From assembly GCA_031421935.1 (NCBI GenBank), contig JANOPQ010000242.1:1-13861 (forward strand): DNA of 13,861 nucleotides. Direction: 5' to 3'. Shown piece by piece: positions 1 to 6,911 of this stretch (positions are counted from its first letter, which is position 1; every line of letters begins with the position of its first letter). The notes beneath the pieces were generated by a model. It was not told the DNA's origin, did not search any database, and saw only the letters and a program-made list of their open reading frames with translations. The stretch is from JAJTFW01 sp031421935. GTDB taxonomy: Bacteria > Bacteroidota > Bacteroidia > AKYH767-A > OLB10. The position numbers and the translations under genes were made by a program.

Positions 1-128
1 CAATGGGGTATAATTGATACCAAATTAGCTTGTATCGATTAGTTAAATCTCTAAAATCTCCTTGGACTTTTGTCAAATAAATTGTGCGATCTTTATGTCG
101 TCTTTTTGCTTAACGCGGCCAAAGCGTC
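1..128. other. Left-edge non-coding stretch
   Basis: I see no gene here. On the plus strand one frame is open from the edge for 13 codons and stops with TAG at 40-42, which could be the tail of a gene lying outside the window but is too short to judge. The minus strand is full of stops. Just past the stop of the minus-strand gene that ends at 129 there is a weak possible hairpin (GACGC paired with GCGTT, including one G-T pair) followed by a short A/T-rich stretch. It is too weak to call a terminator. Confidence 0.4.
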
Positions 129-749
129 TTATAAAACCGAAGAAATTTTATTGAACAATTCAATAAAATCTTTCTGTAATTTTTGTCCTTTATCGTTTGT
201 ATAATATTGATGCAGTTGCAAGCTTAATTCCTCTTTGCTTAAAGATGGATCCTTTTTCAGATTCATGTACCAATTTTGAATTTCCTTGGGTCGAGGTCCC
301 CAACTAAATAAAAAATCTCCGGTCTCTGAATGAAATGCGATTATCTTTGGAATAGCCTTACTCCCATCGGTTAAAAATTGATTCATCAACTCTAGATTTT
401 CATCTCTCAATAAATAGAAGTCCATGAGTTTCCCTTTCGATTCATCTACCATTTTATGGATATAGGGAATACTTTGAGATGCATCTCCACACCAACCTTC
501 TGTTAAAATTAAAAAGGAGATGGGTATTGGAAGTTGATCAATATGCGATTTTAATTCCTCAGAAACTATTGCGGTCTTGTCAAGTCGCTTCATCCTTTGT
601 CTGTTAAGTGGTGCTTTTTGAACATGATCTAAACTTTGATCCTCACCAGTCGTTTTCCCTTGCAAAAGCAGGCCGTCTATTAGCGATAGATAGTCGGAAT
701 AGCTCATCGCAGCATCCTTTATTTTAATAAATTCAAGTTCCTTTTCCAT
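129..749 (-). CDS. Thioredoxin-like family protein with single-cysteine WCGDA motif
   Basis: The protein has 206 residues and no signal peptide, so it is probably cytoplasmic. A helical N-terminal part of about 75 residues, including the segment RMKRLDKT (52-59), precedes a thioredoxin fold. The beta strand ISFLILTEGWCGDAS (77-91) places W86-C87-G88-D89-A90-S91 where thioredoxins carry WCxxC, and KAIPKI (131-136) supplies the usual cis-proline (P134). C87 is the only cysteine in the protein, so a classical intramolecular dithiol cycle is impossible. This matches a Bacteroidota thioredoxin-like group (Thioredoxin_9 type), whose members I recall often having WCGDA. A monothiol reductase, a mixed-disulfide or a binding role are all possible, and the substrate is unknown. 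The ATG start fits a perfect -7 box at 758-765. The gene is divergent from the beta-barrel gene at 820, with 70 bases between them. Confidence 0.85.
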   Translation of the reverse strand: MEKELEFIKIKDAAMSYSDYLSLIDGLLLQGKTTGEDQSLDHVQKAPLNRQRMKRLDKTAIVSEELKSHIDQLPIPISFLILTEGWCGDASQSIPYIHKMVDESKGKLMDFYLLRDENLELMNQFLTDGSKAIPKIIAFHSETGDFLFSWGPRPKEIQNWYMNLKKDPSLSKEELSLQLHQYYTNDKGQKLQKDFIELFNKISSVL

Positions 750-757
750 GGTTCATG

Positions 758-765
758 CAAAGATA
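758..765 (-). promoter_or_regulatory. Candidate -7 promoter box (TATCTTTG)
   Basis: Read on the minus strand this is TATCTTTG, a full match to the Bacteroidota sigma-70 -7 consensus TAnnTTTG. It lies 8 bases upstream of the ATG of the thioredoxin-like gene ending at 749. No clear TTG -33 element is seen at the usual spacing of about 19 bases, and the box would give an extremely short leader. Confidence 0.4.
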
Positions 766-819
766 GATGACTTTAAGAATGAAAAATGTATTTTTACCAA
801 ACAAAAATCATAGTTTCTA

Positions 820-1767
820 ATGAGAGGAATTAATACATTAGACAAAAAAAATGCAATGAACTACGGTGCCACAAAATTCAAACTTATCATACTATTTCTA
901 TTTTTAATTCCATCGGTAACCTATACGCAACATCTATTTCTTGAGAAAAAGGAATTCAGAATTTCAACAGGTTTTTTTTATGGCAGTTTTAAGAGTGTAT
1001 TTGATATGGATGGAGAAAGAAAATTAGCACCCAAAACAATTCATGCGGGAATGAATTTTGCTTTGGCTGTTGGATTTCATTCGCGATGGAATGGGATGCT
1101 TAATTTACCTATTATCTATAATAAAGTTACTGGTTACAATGATCCAGGTGGTATTTCAAGCGAAAAAAAAATCGTAAAGCCAGGTGATATCGAACTTGGA
1201 CTTAAATACTTATTGGTTTCAAATGAGGAATGGAAATCGTGCATTACGGGCTGGCAGAGTTTGGGAACAGCAAAGCGCGATAGATCCACCTTTCTGCATA
1301 CTGGTTATGCTGATTATAATTCACGAATTTACTTCGATTTGAATTATGTGAAATCACCAAAATGGACAATCGGTGAGTATCTTGGTTTTAACAAACGAAA
1401 TAAAGACAATAGCGATGAAGTGCATGCTGGTATTACAACTTCATTTTTAATAACTAAAAATTTGTTTTTAGATGCTCGTGGTGATTTAAATTACTCATTG
1501 GAAAATCAAAGTAAAAAGCCAGTTAATTATGAATTGGGCCTTTATCATAACAACGCTAGATGGATAAACCTAACGGGGAGTATTCGTTACGAAATGGAAA
1601 AGTGGTTCAGTGGTTTCGTGAGTTATACGTTGCCCATCCGAGGGCAGTATGTTTTCAATACCGAAATTATTTCAATAGGTATTACTTTGAAATTGTCCAA
1701 ATCAAAACATGTTGAATCACCAATCGATTCAACAACTTCCTATACCCAACGTATCAAAATTAATTGA
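820..1767 (+). CDS. Exported beta-barrel-like protein, MetA/phenol-degradation transporter type (putative)
   Basis: The protein has 315 residues. An N-terminal signal peptide is clear: a positive stretch (KFK) followed by the hydrophobic run LIILFLFLIPSV and a plausible cleavage site near TYTQ. The body shows alternating polar/aromatic segments typical of outer-membrane strands, such as GMNFALAVGFHSRW, NSRIYFDLNYV and GEYLGFNKRNK. The order of a GDIELGLKY strand, an HTGYADYNSRIY strand and a GFNKR..SDE strand loosely resembles the MetA-pathway-of-phenol-degradation (transporter) barrel family. This is pattern recognition, not a search result. Two starts are possible: ATG 820, or ATG 856 (M13), which would give a more usual signal-peptide N-region. 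Neither has a visible Shine-Dalgarno. Its last 8 bases overlap the convergent small gene at 1760-1909. The substrate is unknown. Confidence 0.7.
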   Translation: MRGINTLDKKNAMNYGATKFKLIILFLFLIPSVTYTQHLFLEKKEFRISTGFFYGSFKSVFDMDGERKLAPKTIHAGMNFALAVGFHSRWNGMLNLPIIYNKVTGYNDPGGISSEKKIVKPGDIELGLKYLLVSNEEWKSCITGWQSLGTAKRDRSTFLHTGYADYNSRIYFDLNYVKSPKWTIGEYLGFNKRNKDNSDEVHAGITTSFLITKNLFLDARGDLNYSLENQSKKPVNYELGLYHNNARWINLTGSIRYEMEKWFSGFVSYTLPIRGQYVFNTEIISIGITLKLSKSKHVESPIDSTTSYTQRIKIN

Positions 1768-1909
1768 GGAAAGATGGTACAATAAAGAATAGAATTGACA
1801 TGGCTAGAAAAAAGGTTGCTAATAATCCTAATCCGAATTGTTCTTTCGGATTTAAGGGGTTTGATTCAAATCGAAATGCCAATTGAATCAGTGTTTTTTC
1901 CTCTTTCAT
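1760..1909 (-). CDS. Small single-span membrane protein (49 residues)
   Basis: I found this by reading the minus strand downstream of the 135-residue gene. The ORF starts with ATG at 1909 and ends with TAA at 1760-1762. The N-terminal half is hydrophilic (MKEEKTLIQLAF, then a NPLNPKEQ stretch), followed by one hydrophobic helix of about 20 residues (roughly 26-46, containing GLGLLATFFLAM and ILFFIVP), ending in SFLN. The layout suggests a small inner-membrane protein with a short cytoplasmic N-terminus. It lies 43 bases downstream of the gene ending at 1953 on the same strand, so the two are probably co-transcribed. Its 3' end overlaps the convergent beta-barrel gene by 8 bases. No Shine-Dalgarno is visible, which is common in this phylum. 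I do not recognise a family, and the function is unknown. Confidence 0.5.
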   Translation of the reverse strand: MKEEKTLIQLAFRFESNPLNPKEQFGLGLLATFFLAMSILFFIVPSFLN

Positions 1910-1952
1910 AATTGTTTTGGTTGTTAGTTAGAAAGGGTAATAATTAATTTCA

Positions 1953-2360
1953 CTATAAGTGTTGAATCATATTGTATCCAATTCCTGCAATGGTAATAAT
2001 GATAATGAGTATCAATAATTGCACTGCATTTCTTGATTGCTGCAACCAGTGTCTTTGAAACATCCAAAGTAACTTTTGCTGCTGATACCAATTCATATGA
2101 ACTAGATATTGATTCTGTCCAAATCGATAAGCATTTTCAGTAAGGATTCTATTGATTTGAATTTTTCTTATATTACTGTTCGTATTATTGTTTTTTGAAT
2201 TTATTTCCATGGAAGTATCATCGTAAAAAAATCCAAAGGGTTTAAATGAAGAATCTTTATCTTCATTTAAATAAATTTTACAATTCTTAATGGTTAGTTT
2301 TTCGCCTGGTATAAAGTGGTCGCCTCCATTGTGATAGTAATATCTCACCTTTATTGCCAT
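1953..2360 (-). CDS. Hypothetical protein with C-terminal membrane anchor (135 residues)
   Basis: I do not recognise this protein. The first 60 or so residues are soluble and strand-like, with aromatic and charged residues (MAIKVRYYYHNGGDH, then GEKLTIKNCKIYLNED). The middle holds an Asn-rich low-complexity stretch (around NSKNNNTNSN, residues 54-63). Next comes a segment rich in Gln, Trp and His (MNWYQQQKLLWMFQRHWLQQ). The C-terminus is a single hydrophobic helix (LLILIIIITIAGIGYNMI, about 115-132) with only a few residues after it, as in tail-anchored or C-terminally anchored proteins. There is no signal peptide, so the bulk probably faces the cytoplasm. The ATG at 2360 has one of the few good Shine-Dalgarno sequences in the window (AAGGAG at 2374-2379, spacing 13), which supports translation. 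The small membrane protein at 1760-1909 follows it. Confidence 0.6.
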   Translation of the reverse strand: MAIKVRYYYHNGGDHFIPGEKLTIKNCKIYLNEDKDSSFKPFGFFYDDTSMEINSKNNNTNSNIRKIQINRILTENAYRFGQNQYLVHMNWYQQQKLLWMFQRHWLQQSRNAVQLLILIIIITIAGIGYNMIQHL

Positions 2361-2373
2361 ACTCTTGTTTTTT

Positions 2374-2379
2374 CTCCTT
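2374..2379 (-). promoter_or_regulatory. Shine-Dalgarno sequence AAGGAG
   Basis: On the minus strand AAGGAG lies 13 bases before the ATG at 2360. This is unusual here because most genes in the window have no purine-rich ribosome binding site. It supports the start chosen for the 135-residue anchored protein. Confidence 0.5.
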
Positions 2380-2437
2380 TAACGGTTTTTCTGTTTAGAA
2401 AAAACAAACCTCATTTTCAATAGCATAATTTTAAGCA

Positions 2438-2638
2438 TTATTCTGATTCATACGCCATTATGGATATAATAATACAGTTAATTATTAGAAAAGTGCAAAA
2501 ACTGAGTTTAAGGCTTAACGAATTAGTAACAACTGGTCTAAATTTCTTCAAATGAATGATCCATGAATTGTATTCATTTATGTAACCGATTGAGGTGTAA
2601 ATCACGTTTCGTTGCCTATAAACTATGCATATTTGCAT
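2438..2638 (-). CDS. Doubtful small ORF (66 codons) in divergent region
   Basis: This ORF is reported only because the gap has no better explanation. It runs from ATG 2638 to a stop at 2438. The C-terminal half has one hydrophobic stretch (LSFCTFLIINCIIISIM), while the N-terminal half (MQICIVYRQRNVIY) looks like nothing I know. There is no Shine-Dalgarno. A perfect -7-like box at 2655-2662 lies 17 bases before the ATG. AT-rich spacer DNA produces such ORFs by chance, so it may well not be a gene. Confidence 0.18.
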   Translation of the reverse strand: MQICIVYRQRNVIYTSIGYINEYNSWIIHLKKFRPVVTNSLSLKLSFCTFLIINCIIISIMAYESE

Positions 2639-2639
2639 A
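2624..2639. repeat. Palindrome TATGCA-TATT-TGCATA, possible operator
   Basis: Perfect 6-base arms flank a 4-base centre. It lies 34 bases upstream of the ATG of the TlpA-type gene and overlaps the first codons of the doubtful minus-strand ORF. Its position between divergent transcription units suits an operator, but the arms are short and AT-rich and could occur by chance. Confidence 0.3.
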
Positions 2640-2654
2640 AATTAGAATTAACCG

Positions 2655-2662
2655 CAAACTTA
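2655..2662 (-). promoter_or_regulatory. Candidate -7 box (TAAGTTTG), minus strand
   Basis: This matches TAnnTTTG fully on the minus strand. A TTTG further upstream on that strand (2686-2689, inside the start of the plus-strand gene) is 23 bases away, slightly longer than the usual 19 or so. It would drive transcription leftward toward the 66-codon ORF and the 135-residue gene. Confidence 0.3.
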
Positions 2663-2672
2663 GTAACCTCTT

Positions 2673-4124
2673 ATGAAGTATTCATCAAATTTAGGACGAC
2701 AAATTCGAAATGTATGCTTGCTCACTTTTTTCTTATTCGCATGTAATCAACAAGTCGTTGCTGGAGGAGAAAAGCCAGCCTATGAACTTACTTTTAAAAT
2801 TTCAGGACTGAAGGACTCCATGGTTTACCTTGCTAATTATTATGGGGAAAAGCAATATCTAAAAGATTCCACACATGCCGATGCAAATGGAAATGTAGTT
2901 TTTAGAGGAGCAGAAAAACTACCAGGTGGGATTTATCTTTTTGTTTTTCCAGGTAAAACCTATTTTGAAATTTTATTAGACCAAGAACAAACATTTACGA
3001 TGGAATGTTCAATGTCGAATGTTATTGAAACGATGAAGGTAAATGGTTCTGAAGACAACCGACTTTTTTATGAATATTTAAAATTTATTCAAGAGCGATC
3101 AAAAGAAGTTGAACCATTAAAAAATGCACGAAAGAACTTACAAGATCAAAAGCTACCAACCGATTCTATTGAGGCTAATATAAAGAGCATTGATCAAGCT
3201 GTGGTAGATTATAAATTAGCATTTATTGGTAAACATCCTGAACGCTTTCTTTCCAGTATTTTTAATGCATCGCAAGATCCAAAAGTACCTGAATTACCAT
3301 TGAAGAAGGACGGTACTCGTGACTCTGCATTTGCATATTACTATTATCGCGATCATTATTTTGATCAAATTAAATTGAACGACGAGCGTTTATTGCGGAG
3401 CCCTATTTATCATAGCAAACTCAGCTACTACATGAAAAATTTGGTGATTAATATTCCAGATTCAATTTACCCAGTGACCGATTCTTTGATCAAATGGGCA
3501 AGTGGAAATAAGGAAACCTTTAAGTATATGGTTTGGTTTTTAACCAATACGTATGAAACTTCGAATATCATGGGAATGGAAGCTGTTTTCGTTCACTTAG
3601 TAAAAAATTATTATACCAAAGAAAAAGCGTATTGGGTAGATGAAGCAACACTCTTTAAAATTAAAGATCGTGCTCGAATTCTGGAACCTCTTTTATTAGG
3701 CAAAGTAGTAAAAAACTTAATTCTTCCTGACTCTAACGGTGTTTATCAAGCACTACATGCAGTGAATGCGCCCTTTACTATTTTATATTTCTGGGATCCA
3801 GATTGTGGCCACTGCAAGAAAGTGACACCAAAAGTGAAAGCTTATTACGACAAAGTAAAATCAAAAGGTATAAAAGTTTTTGCAGTTTGTACCGAAGTGG
3901 AAATGGAGAAGTGGAAAAAATATATTGCAGAGAATAAATTGGATTGGATTAATGTTGCCGATCCAGAATTGCATAATAACTTCCGTCAGGATTTTGATAT
4001 TCAAACGACGCCACAAATTTTTATTCTTGATAAAGACAAAAAGATATTAGCTCGTAAATTGGATGAAGATAATATGGAGAAAGTTCTAGACAAGGAATTG
4101 GAAAATCTTTCTAAAAAGAAATAG
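2673..4124 (+). CDS. Exported DUF4369 / TlpA-like thioredoxin-fold protein
   Basis: The protein has 483 residues. The N-terminus has a signal sequence (hydrophobic CLLTFFLFAC, residues 15-24). C24 could be a lipobox cysteine (LFAC), giving an outer-membrane lipoprotein, though signal peptidase I cleavage near VVAGG is also possible. Residues about 38-110 form the small beta domain DUF4369 common in Bacteroidota (KISGLKDSMVYLANYYG, then a KDSTHADANGNVVF strand). A mainly helical region of about 220 residues follows. The C-terminal ~130 residues are a TlpA/ResA-type thioredoxin domain: WDPDCGHCKK with C378-G379-H380-C381 as the redox pair, and TTPQIF with cis-proline P447. The likely role is a periplasmic thiol-disulfide reductase. 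Its electron donor and substrates are not visible, and no cytochrome c maturation genes are adjacent. It ends at a strong terminator and appears monocistronic. Confidence 0.88.
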   Translation: MKYSSNLGRQIRNVCLLTFFLFACNQQVVAGGEKPAYELTFKISGLKDSMVYLANYYGEKQYLKDSTHADANGNVVFRGAEKLPGGIYLFVFPGKTYFEILLDQEQTFTMECSMSNVIETMKVNGSEDNRLFYEYLKFIQERSKEVEPLKNARKNLQDQKLPTDSIEANIKSIDQAVVDYKLAFIGKHPERFLSSIFNASQDPKVPELPLKKDGTRDSAFAYYYYRDHYFDQIKLNDERLLRSPIYHSKLSYYMKNLVINIPDSIYPVTDSLIKWASGNKETFKYMVWFLTNTYETSNIMGMEAVFVHLVKNYYTKEKAYWVDEATLFKIKDRARILEPLLLGKVVKNLILPDSNGVYQALHAVNAPFTILYFWDPDCGHCKKVTPKVKAYYDKVKSKGIKVFAVCTEVEMEKWKKYIAENKLDWINVADPELHNNFRQDFDIQTTPQIFILDKDKKILARKLDEDNMEKVLDKELENLSKKK

Positions 4125-4142
4125 AATTTATTGAAATTATTT

Positions 4143-4174
4143 GAAGTCGGACCATGTGTCCGACTTCTTTTTTT
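4143..4174 (+). terminator. Intrinsic terminator of the TlpA-like gene
   Basis: The perfect 10-base arms GAAGTCGGAC (4143-4152) and GTCCGACTTC (4158-4167) flank the loop CATGT and are followed by seven T (4168-4174). It starts 18 bases after the TAG stop of the TlpA-like gene. The T-tract overlaps the stop codon of the convergent DUF4184 gene (4173-4175). On the minus strand the hairpin is followed by AAATAATTTC, a poor U-tract, so termination of the opposing operon here would be weaker. Confidence 0.9.
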
Positions 4175-4916
4175 ATGAAGACTTGTGTTTTCTAAATTCT
4201 AACCACGATACAATGAGTAAGGCGTAAAATAAACTACCAATGGCAATCATGATGAGATGCCGAGCCCAATTCCAACCTAAGCCAAAGTAAACGCGAGAGG
4301 TTCCAATGAGTCCTGCTGTAAATAGAATTTTTCCCCAGTATGAATTGCCTGAAAAAAAAGTTCTCCAAGTAGAAAGAGTAAAAAGTTTTTTGAGATCTAC
4401 AAACCAAAAAATAAGAGTGATCATTCCAAGTAATGTGCTGATGTACCACATCACGTAACAAGTCCTAATGGGATGGCCTCCTATTTGAATAAATTCAAGG
4501 AGAAAGGGAATGCGATGCACCAAATATCCATCGGCATGACTGAATGAATCCCACGCTAAGTGAGATAATATTCCGATGAATGCAGAACTAAAAAATACAA
4601 TCCAATTCTTTTTAATCCATTCCATAAAAGCAGGATACTCTTCCAATTGAATTCTTTGATGAAAGAAATTTATGCGTTTAATTAAAACAGGAAATAACAA
4701 TTGATGCCATAGGAAAGCCATGATGAAGGTCATGGGCAAGTTGAAAATAAAAATGCCAAAGAAAGTGTGACTTACATAGGCGGATGGACTCATCCAAATA
4801 AAGTATTCAAAATCGGGAATGATACTACCAATGAATAATGCCGTCCAGGATAATGGAAGCTTTTTAAACGGCTTTAAAAGAAGCAAGATGGCAGGATGTG
4901 CTGGTGTAAACGGCAT
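4173..4916 (-). CDS. DUF4184 family multi-pass membrane protein
   Basis: I chose the start at 4916 (247 residues) because the sequence from there begins MPFTPAHPAI, the characteristic N-terminus of DUF4184 proteins. The ORF continues upstream to an ATG at 4997, but those extra 27 codons overlap the 3' end of the OmpA-family gene in another frame. The protein has about six hydrophobic segments. The motifs SIIPDFEYF (starting near residue 30), SHTFFGIFIFNLP and LSHLAWDSFSH place conserved Asp and His residues at membrane edges, as in the related YdjM-like putative metal-dependent hydrolases. The biochemical function is unknown, and a membrane-bound metallo-hydrolase role is an inference. The ATG follows the TAA of the OmpA-family gene by one base, so it is the last gene of the ffh operon and probably translationally coupled. 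Confidence 0.85.
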   Translation of the reverse strand: MPFTPAHPAILLLLKPFKKLPLSWTALFIGSIIPDFEYFIWMSPSAYVSHTFFGIFIFNLPMTFIMAFLWHQLLFPVLIKRINFFHQRIQLEEYPAFMEWIKKNWIVFFSSAFIGILSHLAWDSFSHADGYLVHRIPFLLEFIQIGGHPIRTCYVMWYISTLLGMITLIFWFVDLKKLFTLSTWRTFFSGNSYWGKILFTAGLIGTSRVYFGLGWNWARHLIMIAIGSLFYALLIVSWLEFRKHKSS

Positions 4917-4917
4917 G

Positions 4918-6891
4918 TTAGAGTATACTGAATTCGGTGCGGCGATTTTTAGCCCTTCCTTCCTCTGCATCATTCGATGCAACAGGTTTGGAATCACCGT
5001 ATCCTTTATACGTCATCCGTGCTGCAGGGATACCTTTTTGAATCAAAAAATTAACAACTGCCCTTGCTCTTTGCTCTGATAAAATTACATTGGCTTTTTT
5101 GTCGCCCGTATTATCCGTATGTCCACTTACTTCTATGCGGAGTGTGCCTTGAGCTTTTAAGAATGAAACTAATTTGTTGAGCTCACTACTCGATTCCGTT
5201 TTTAATGTAAATTGATTAACATCAAAGAAAATATTTTTCAAAACCATCTTCTCACCAGCTTTTGGTTGCTGAAGATTGATGAGTAAGTCAAATGCGTTTT
5301 GCTTTTCATTCGCGGTTTTACATTCAAAATAGTCGGAATAAAACATATAGGTTTCTTTGTTTACATTCAACATGTAATTTTTTCCGGCAGGTAAGCAAGC
5401 AAGAAATTCTCCTCGTTTTTTGTCAGTGGTATTGGAGACCATTATTTTTCCTGTTTCTACATCAATGATTTCAAACTGCGCAGATAAAGGATTTCCAGTC
5501 ACTGCATCCACTACTCTAGCTTTTACATAACTTACTAAAGCGGGCTGTATCTCTTTGTATAAGTCGAAACGATACAAATCTAAATTCCCAAATCCGCCTT
5601 GTCGGTTGCTGGAGAAGTAGGCTCGTTTTCCATCGGCACTAACGACTAAACTATTATCATCATGAGCAGTGTTAATGGGGTAACCCAAATTTTTGGGTGA
5701 TCCCCATCTCCCATTTTCAAGTCTTCTGCTAACAAAAATATCTAATCCTCCCATTCCAGTATGCCCATCGGAACTAAAGTATAATGTTTGATTGTCGGGA
5801 TGAATAAAAACCGATTCTTCTATGCCTTTTGAGTTGATGGTATCACTGAGGGGAGTTGGATTACTCCATGTCATGTCCGCTTGAAAGGTGCTCGAAAAAA
5901 TATCATACAACTTACTACGGTCACGTGTATACGTACCTCGAATGAAATACAAGGTTTTGCCATCCGAGCTAAATGAAGGTTGACTTTCCCAAGCCGATGA
6001 ATTTACAGGTGCTCCAAGGTTGATGGGTTTACTCCAATTTCCATCTGCAGTACGTTGACTTAAATAAATATCACAGCTGCCTAATCCGTCTGGACGATCG
6101 CATGCCGTAAAGAAAAGGATGCGTCCATCGGCAGAGATGGAGGGTCCGCCTTCATTCCCCGATGAATTTAATGGAGCTCCAGCGTTTTTAGCGGCGAGCC
6201 ACGTCGAATCTTTAAGTTTAGCAATGAAAAAATCTTCTTGATGTCCTTCTTGTGCTCGAGGATCTTTTACATCTCGAGTAAATATAATTTCTTGTTGATC
6301 GACGGTGAATGATGGAAAATATTCTGCTTCCGGCGTGTTGATCCCTTGTCCGAGGTTGATGGGCTGATAAGGAACAGGATGCTTTACGGCATCCATTGCA
6401 AACACACAGTTTTTTATTTTTTGATTGGCTTCACCGATGAATTCTTCACTCAAGTTTTTTGAGAAGTTAATGTAATTCTCAAAATTCACTTGAGCATTTT
6501 CATAGTTTGCAAACTTCATTTCTAAATCGCCCACCAACATATTTACTCCTGGTAGATACGAAGGAGAAATCTGTACTACTTTGCGGTAATGTTCTAATGA
6601 ACTTTTATAATTGCGCCCCTCCAAATAAATCTGACCCAACACCATCCATGCCTCAATAAAATTGGTGTCTTTGCGAATGGCTGATTCCATCAACTTAATC
6701 GCCTTTACATCCTGTCTAGAATCGTATTGTTTTTTTCCATCCTCATAATCCCGAATTGCAGATTTATTGGACGAAGAATATTTTCCAGTACCAGGCTGAG
6801 CTTTACACTGAATAAATGAAATTACAAAAAAGAAGAAGAGCAATGCCCATTTGACGTTACGAAATTGTAAATTGCTTGTTGAACTTTGCAT
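4918..6891 (-). CDS. PorE-like TPR / PD40 propeller / OmpA peptidoglycan-binding outer-membrane protein
   Basis: The protein has 657 residues. Its signal peptide has a long hydrophobic core (ALLFFFFVISFI, 16-27) and a CKAQ site. C29 is preceded by Gln, a poor lipobox, so the anchoring type is uncertain. TPR-like helices span about 44-170 (AIKLMESAIRKDTNFIEAW and the SLEHYRKVVQISP repeat). Five PD40/WD40-like beta-propeller blades span about 185-445, each with a DGK/DQQ turn and a YF or FF strand (for example SADGRILFFTACDR and SADGKRAYFSSNR). A carboxypeptidase-regulatory-like domain spans about 455-530 (VVDAVTGNPLSAQFEI). The C-terminal OmpA domain spans about 550-657 and holds the peptidoglycan-binding residues D593 (GHTDNTG) and R608 (SEQRARA). 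This domain order matches PorE, the type IX secretion component described in Porphyromonas gingivalis, but many Bacteroidota paralogues share it, so no symbol is given. It likely links the outer membrane to peptidoglycan. Confidence 0.9.
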   Translation of the reverse strand: MQSSTSNLQFRNVKWALLFFFFVISFIQCKAQPGTGKYSSSNKSAIRDYEDGKKQYDSRQDVKAIKLMESAIRKDTNFIEAWMVLGQIYLEGRNYKSSLEHYRKVVQISPSYLPGVNMLVGDLEMKFANYENAQVNFENYINFSKNLSEEFIGEANQKIKNCVFAMDAVKHPVPYQPINLGQGINTPEAEYFPSFTVDQQEIIFTRDVKDPRAQEGHQEDFFIAKLKDSTWLAAKNAGAPLNSSGNEGGPSISADGRILFFTACDRPDGLGSCDIYLSQRTADGNWSKPINLGAPVNSSAWESQPSFSSDGKTLYFIRGTYTRDRSKLYDIFSSTFQADMTWSNPTPLSDTINSKGIEESVFIHPDNQTLYFSSDGHTGMGGLDIFVSRRLENGRWGSPKNLGYPINTAHDDNSLVVSADGKRAYFSSNRQGGFGNLDLYRFDLYKEIQPALVSYVKARVVDAVTGNPLSAQFEIIDVETGKIMVSNTTDKKRGEFLACLPAGKNYMLNVNKETYMFYSDYFECKTANEKQNAFDLLINLQQPKAGEKMVLKNIFFDVNQFTLKTESSSELNKLVSFLKAQGTLRIEVSGHTDNTGDKKANVILSEQRARAVVNFLIQKGIPAARMTYKGYGDSKPVASNDAEEGRAKNRRTEFSIL

Positions 6892-6911
6892 CCTATTTTG
6901 TTTAGATGTGC

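Larger units (their letters stand above)
2361..2672. other. 312-base divergent intergenic region
   Basis: The gap lies between the minus-strand gene at 1953-2360 and the plus-strand TlpA-type gene at 2673. It contains the Shine-Dalgarno of the former, a palindrome at 2624-2639, a perfect minus-strand -7-like box (TAAGTTTG) at 2655-2662 and a doubtful 66-codon minus-strand ORF (2438-2638). For the plus-strand gene the nearest -7-like match is CATATTTG at 2628-2635 (one mismatch), and it overlaps the palindrome. No RNA gene or terminator is evident. Confidence 0.4.

Noticed and set aside
1..42. C-terminal tail of a plus-strand gene at the left edge
   Set aside because: Only 13 codons are visible (ending KLACID, then TAG), which is not enough to distinguish it from chance.
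4234..5079. Alternative-frame ORFs over the DUF4184 gene and the 3' end of the OmpA-family gene (4234-4461 minus, 4819-5079 plus)
   Set aside because: They overlap well-supported membrane and OmpA-domain coding sequence and encode non-descript peptides.
6800..6891. Lipoprotein signal in the PorE-like protein (C29)
   Set aside because: The residue before the cysteine is Gln, which does not fit a lipobox. Cleavage after CKA is equally plausible, so lipidation is not claimed.
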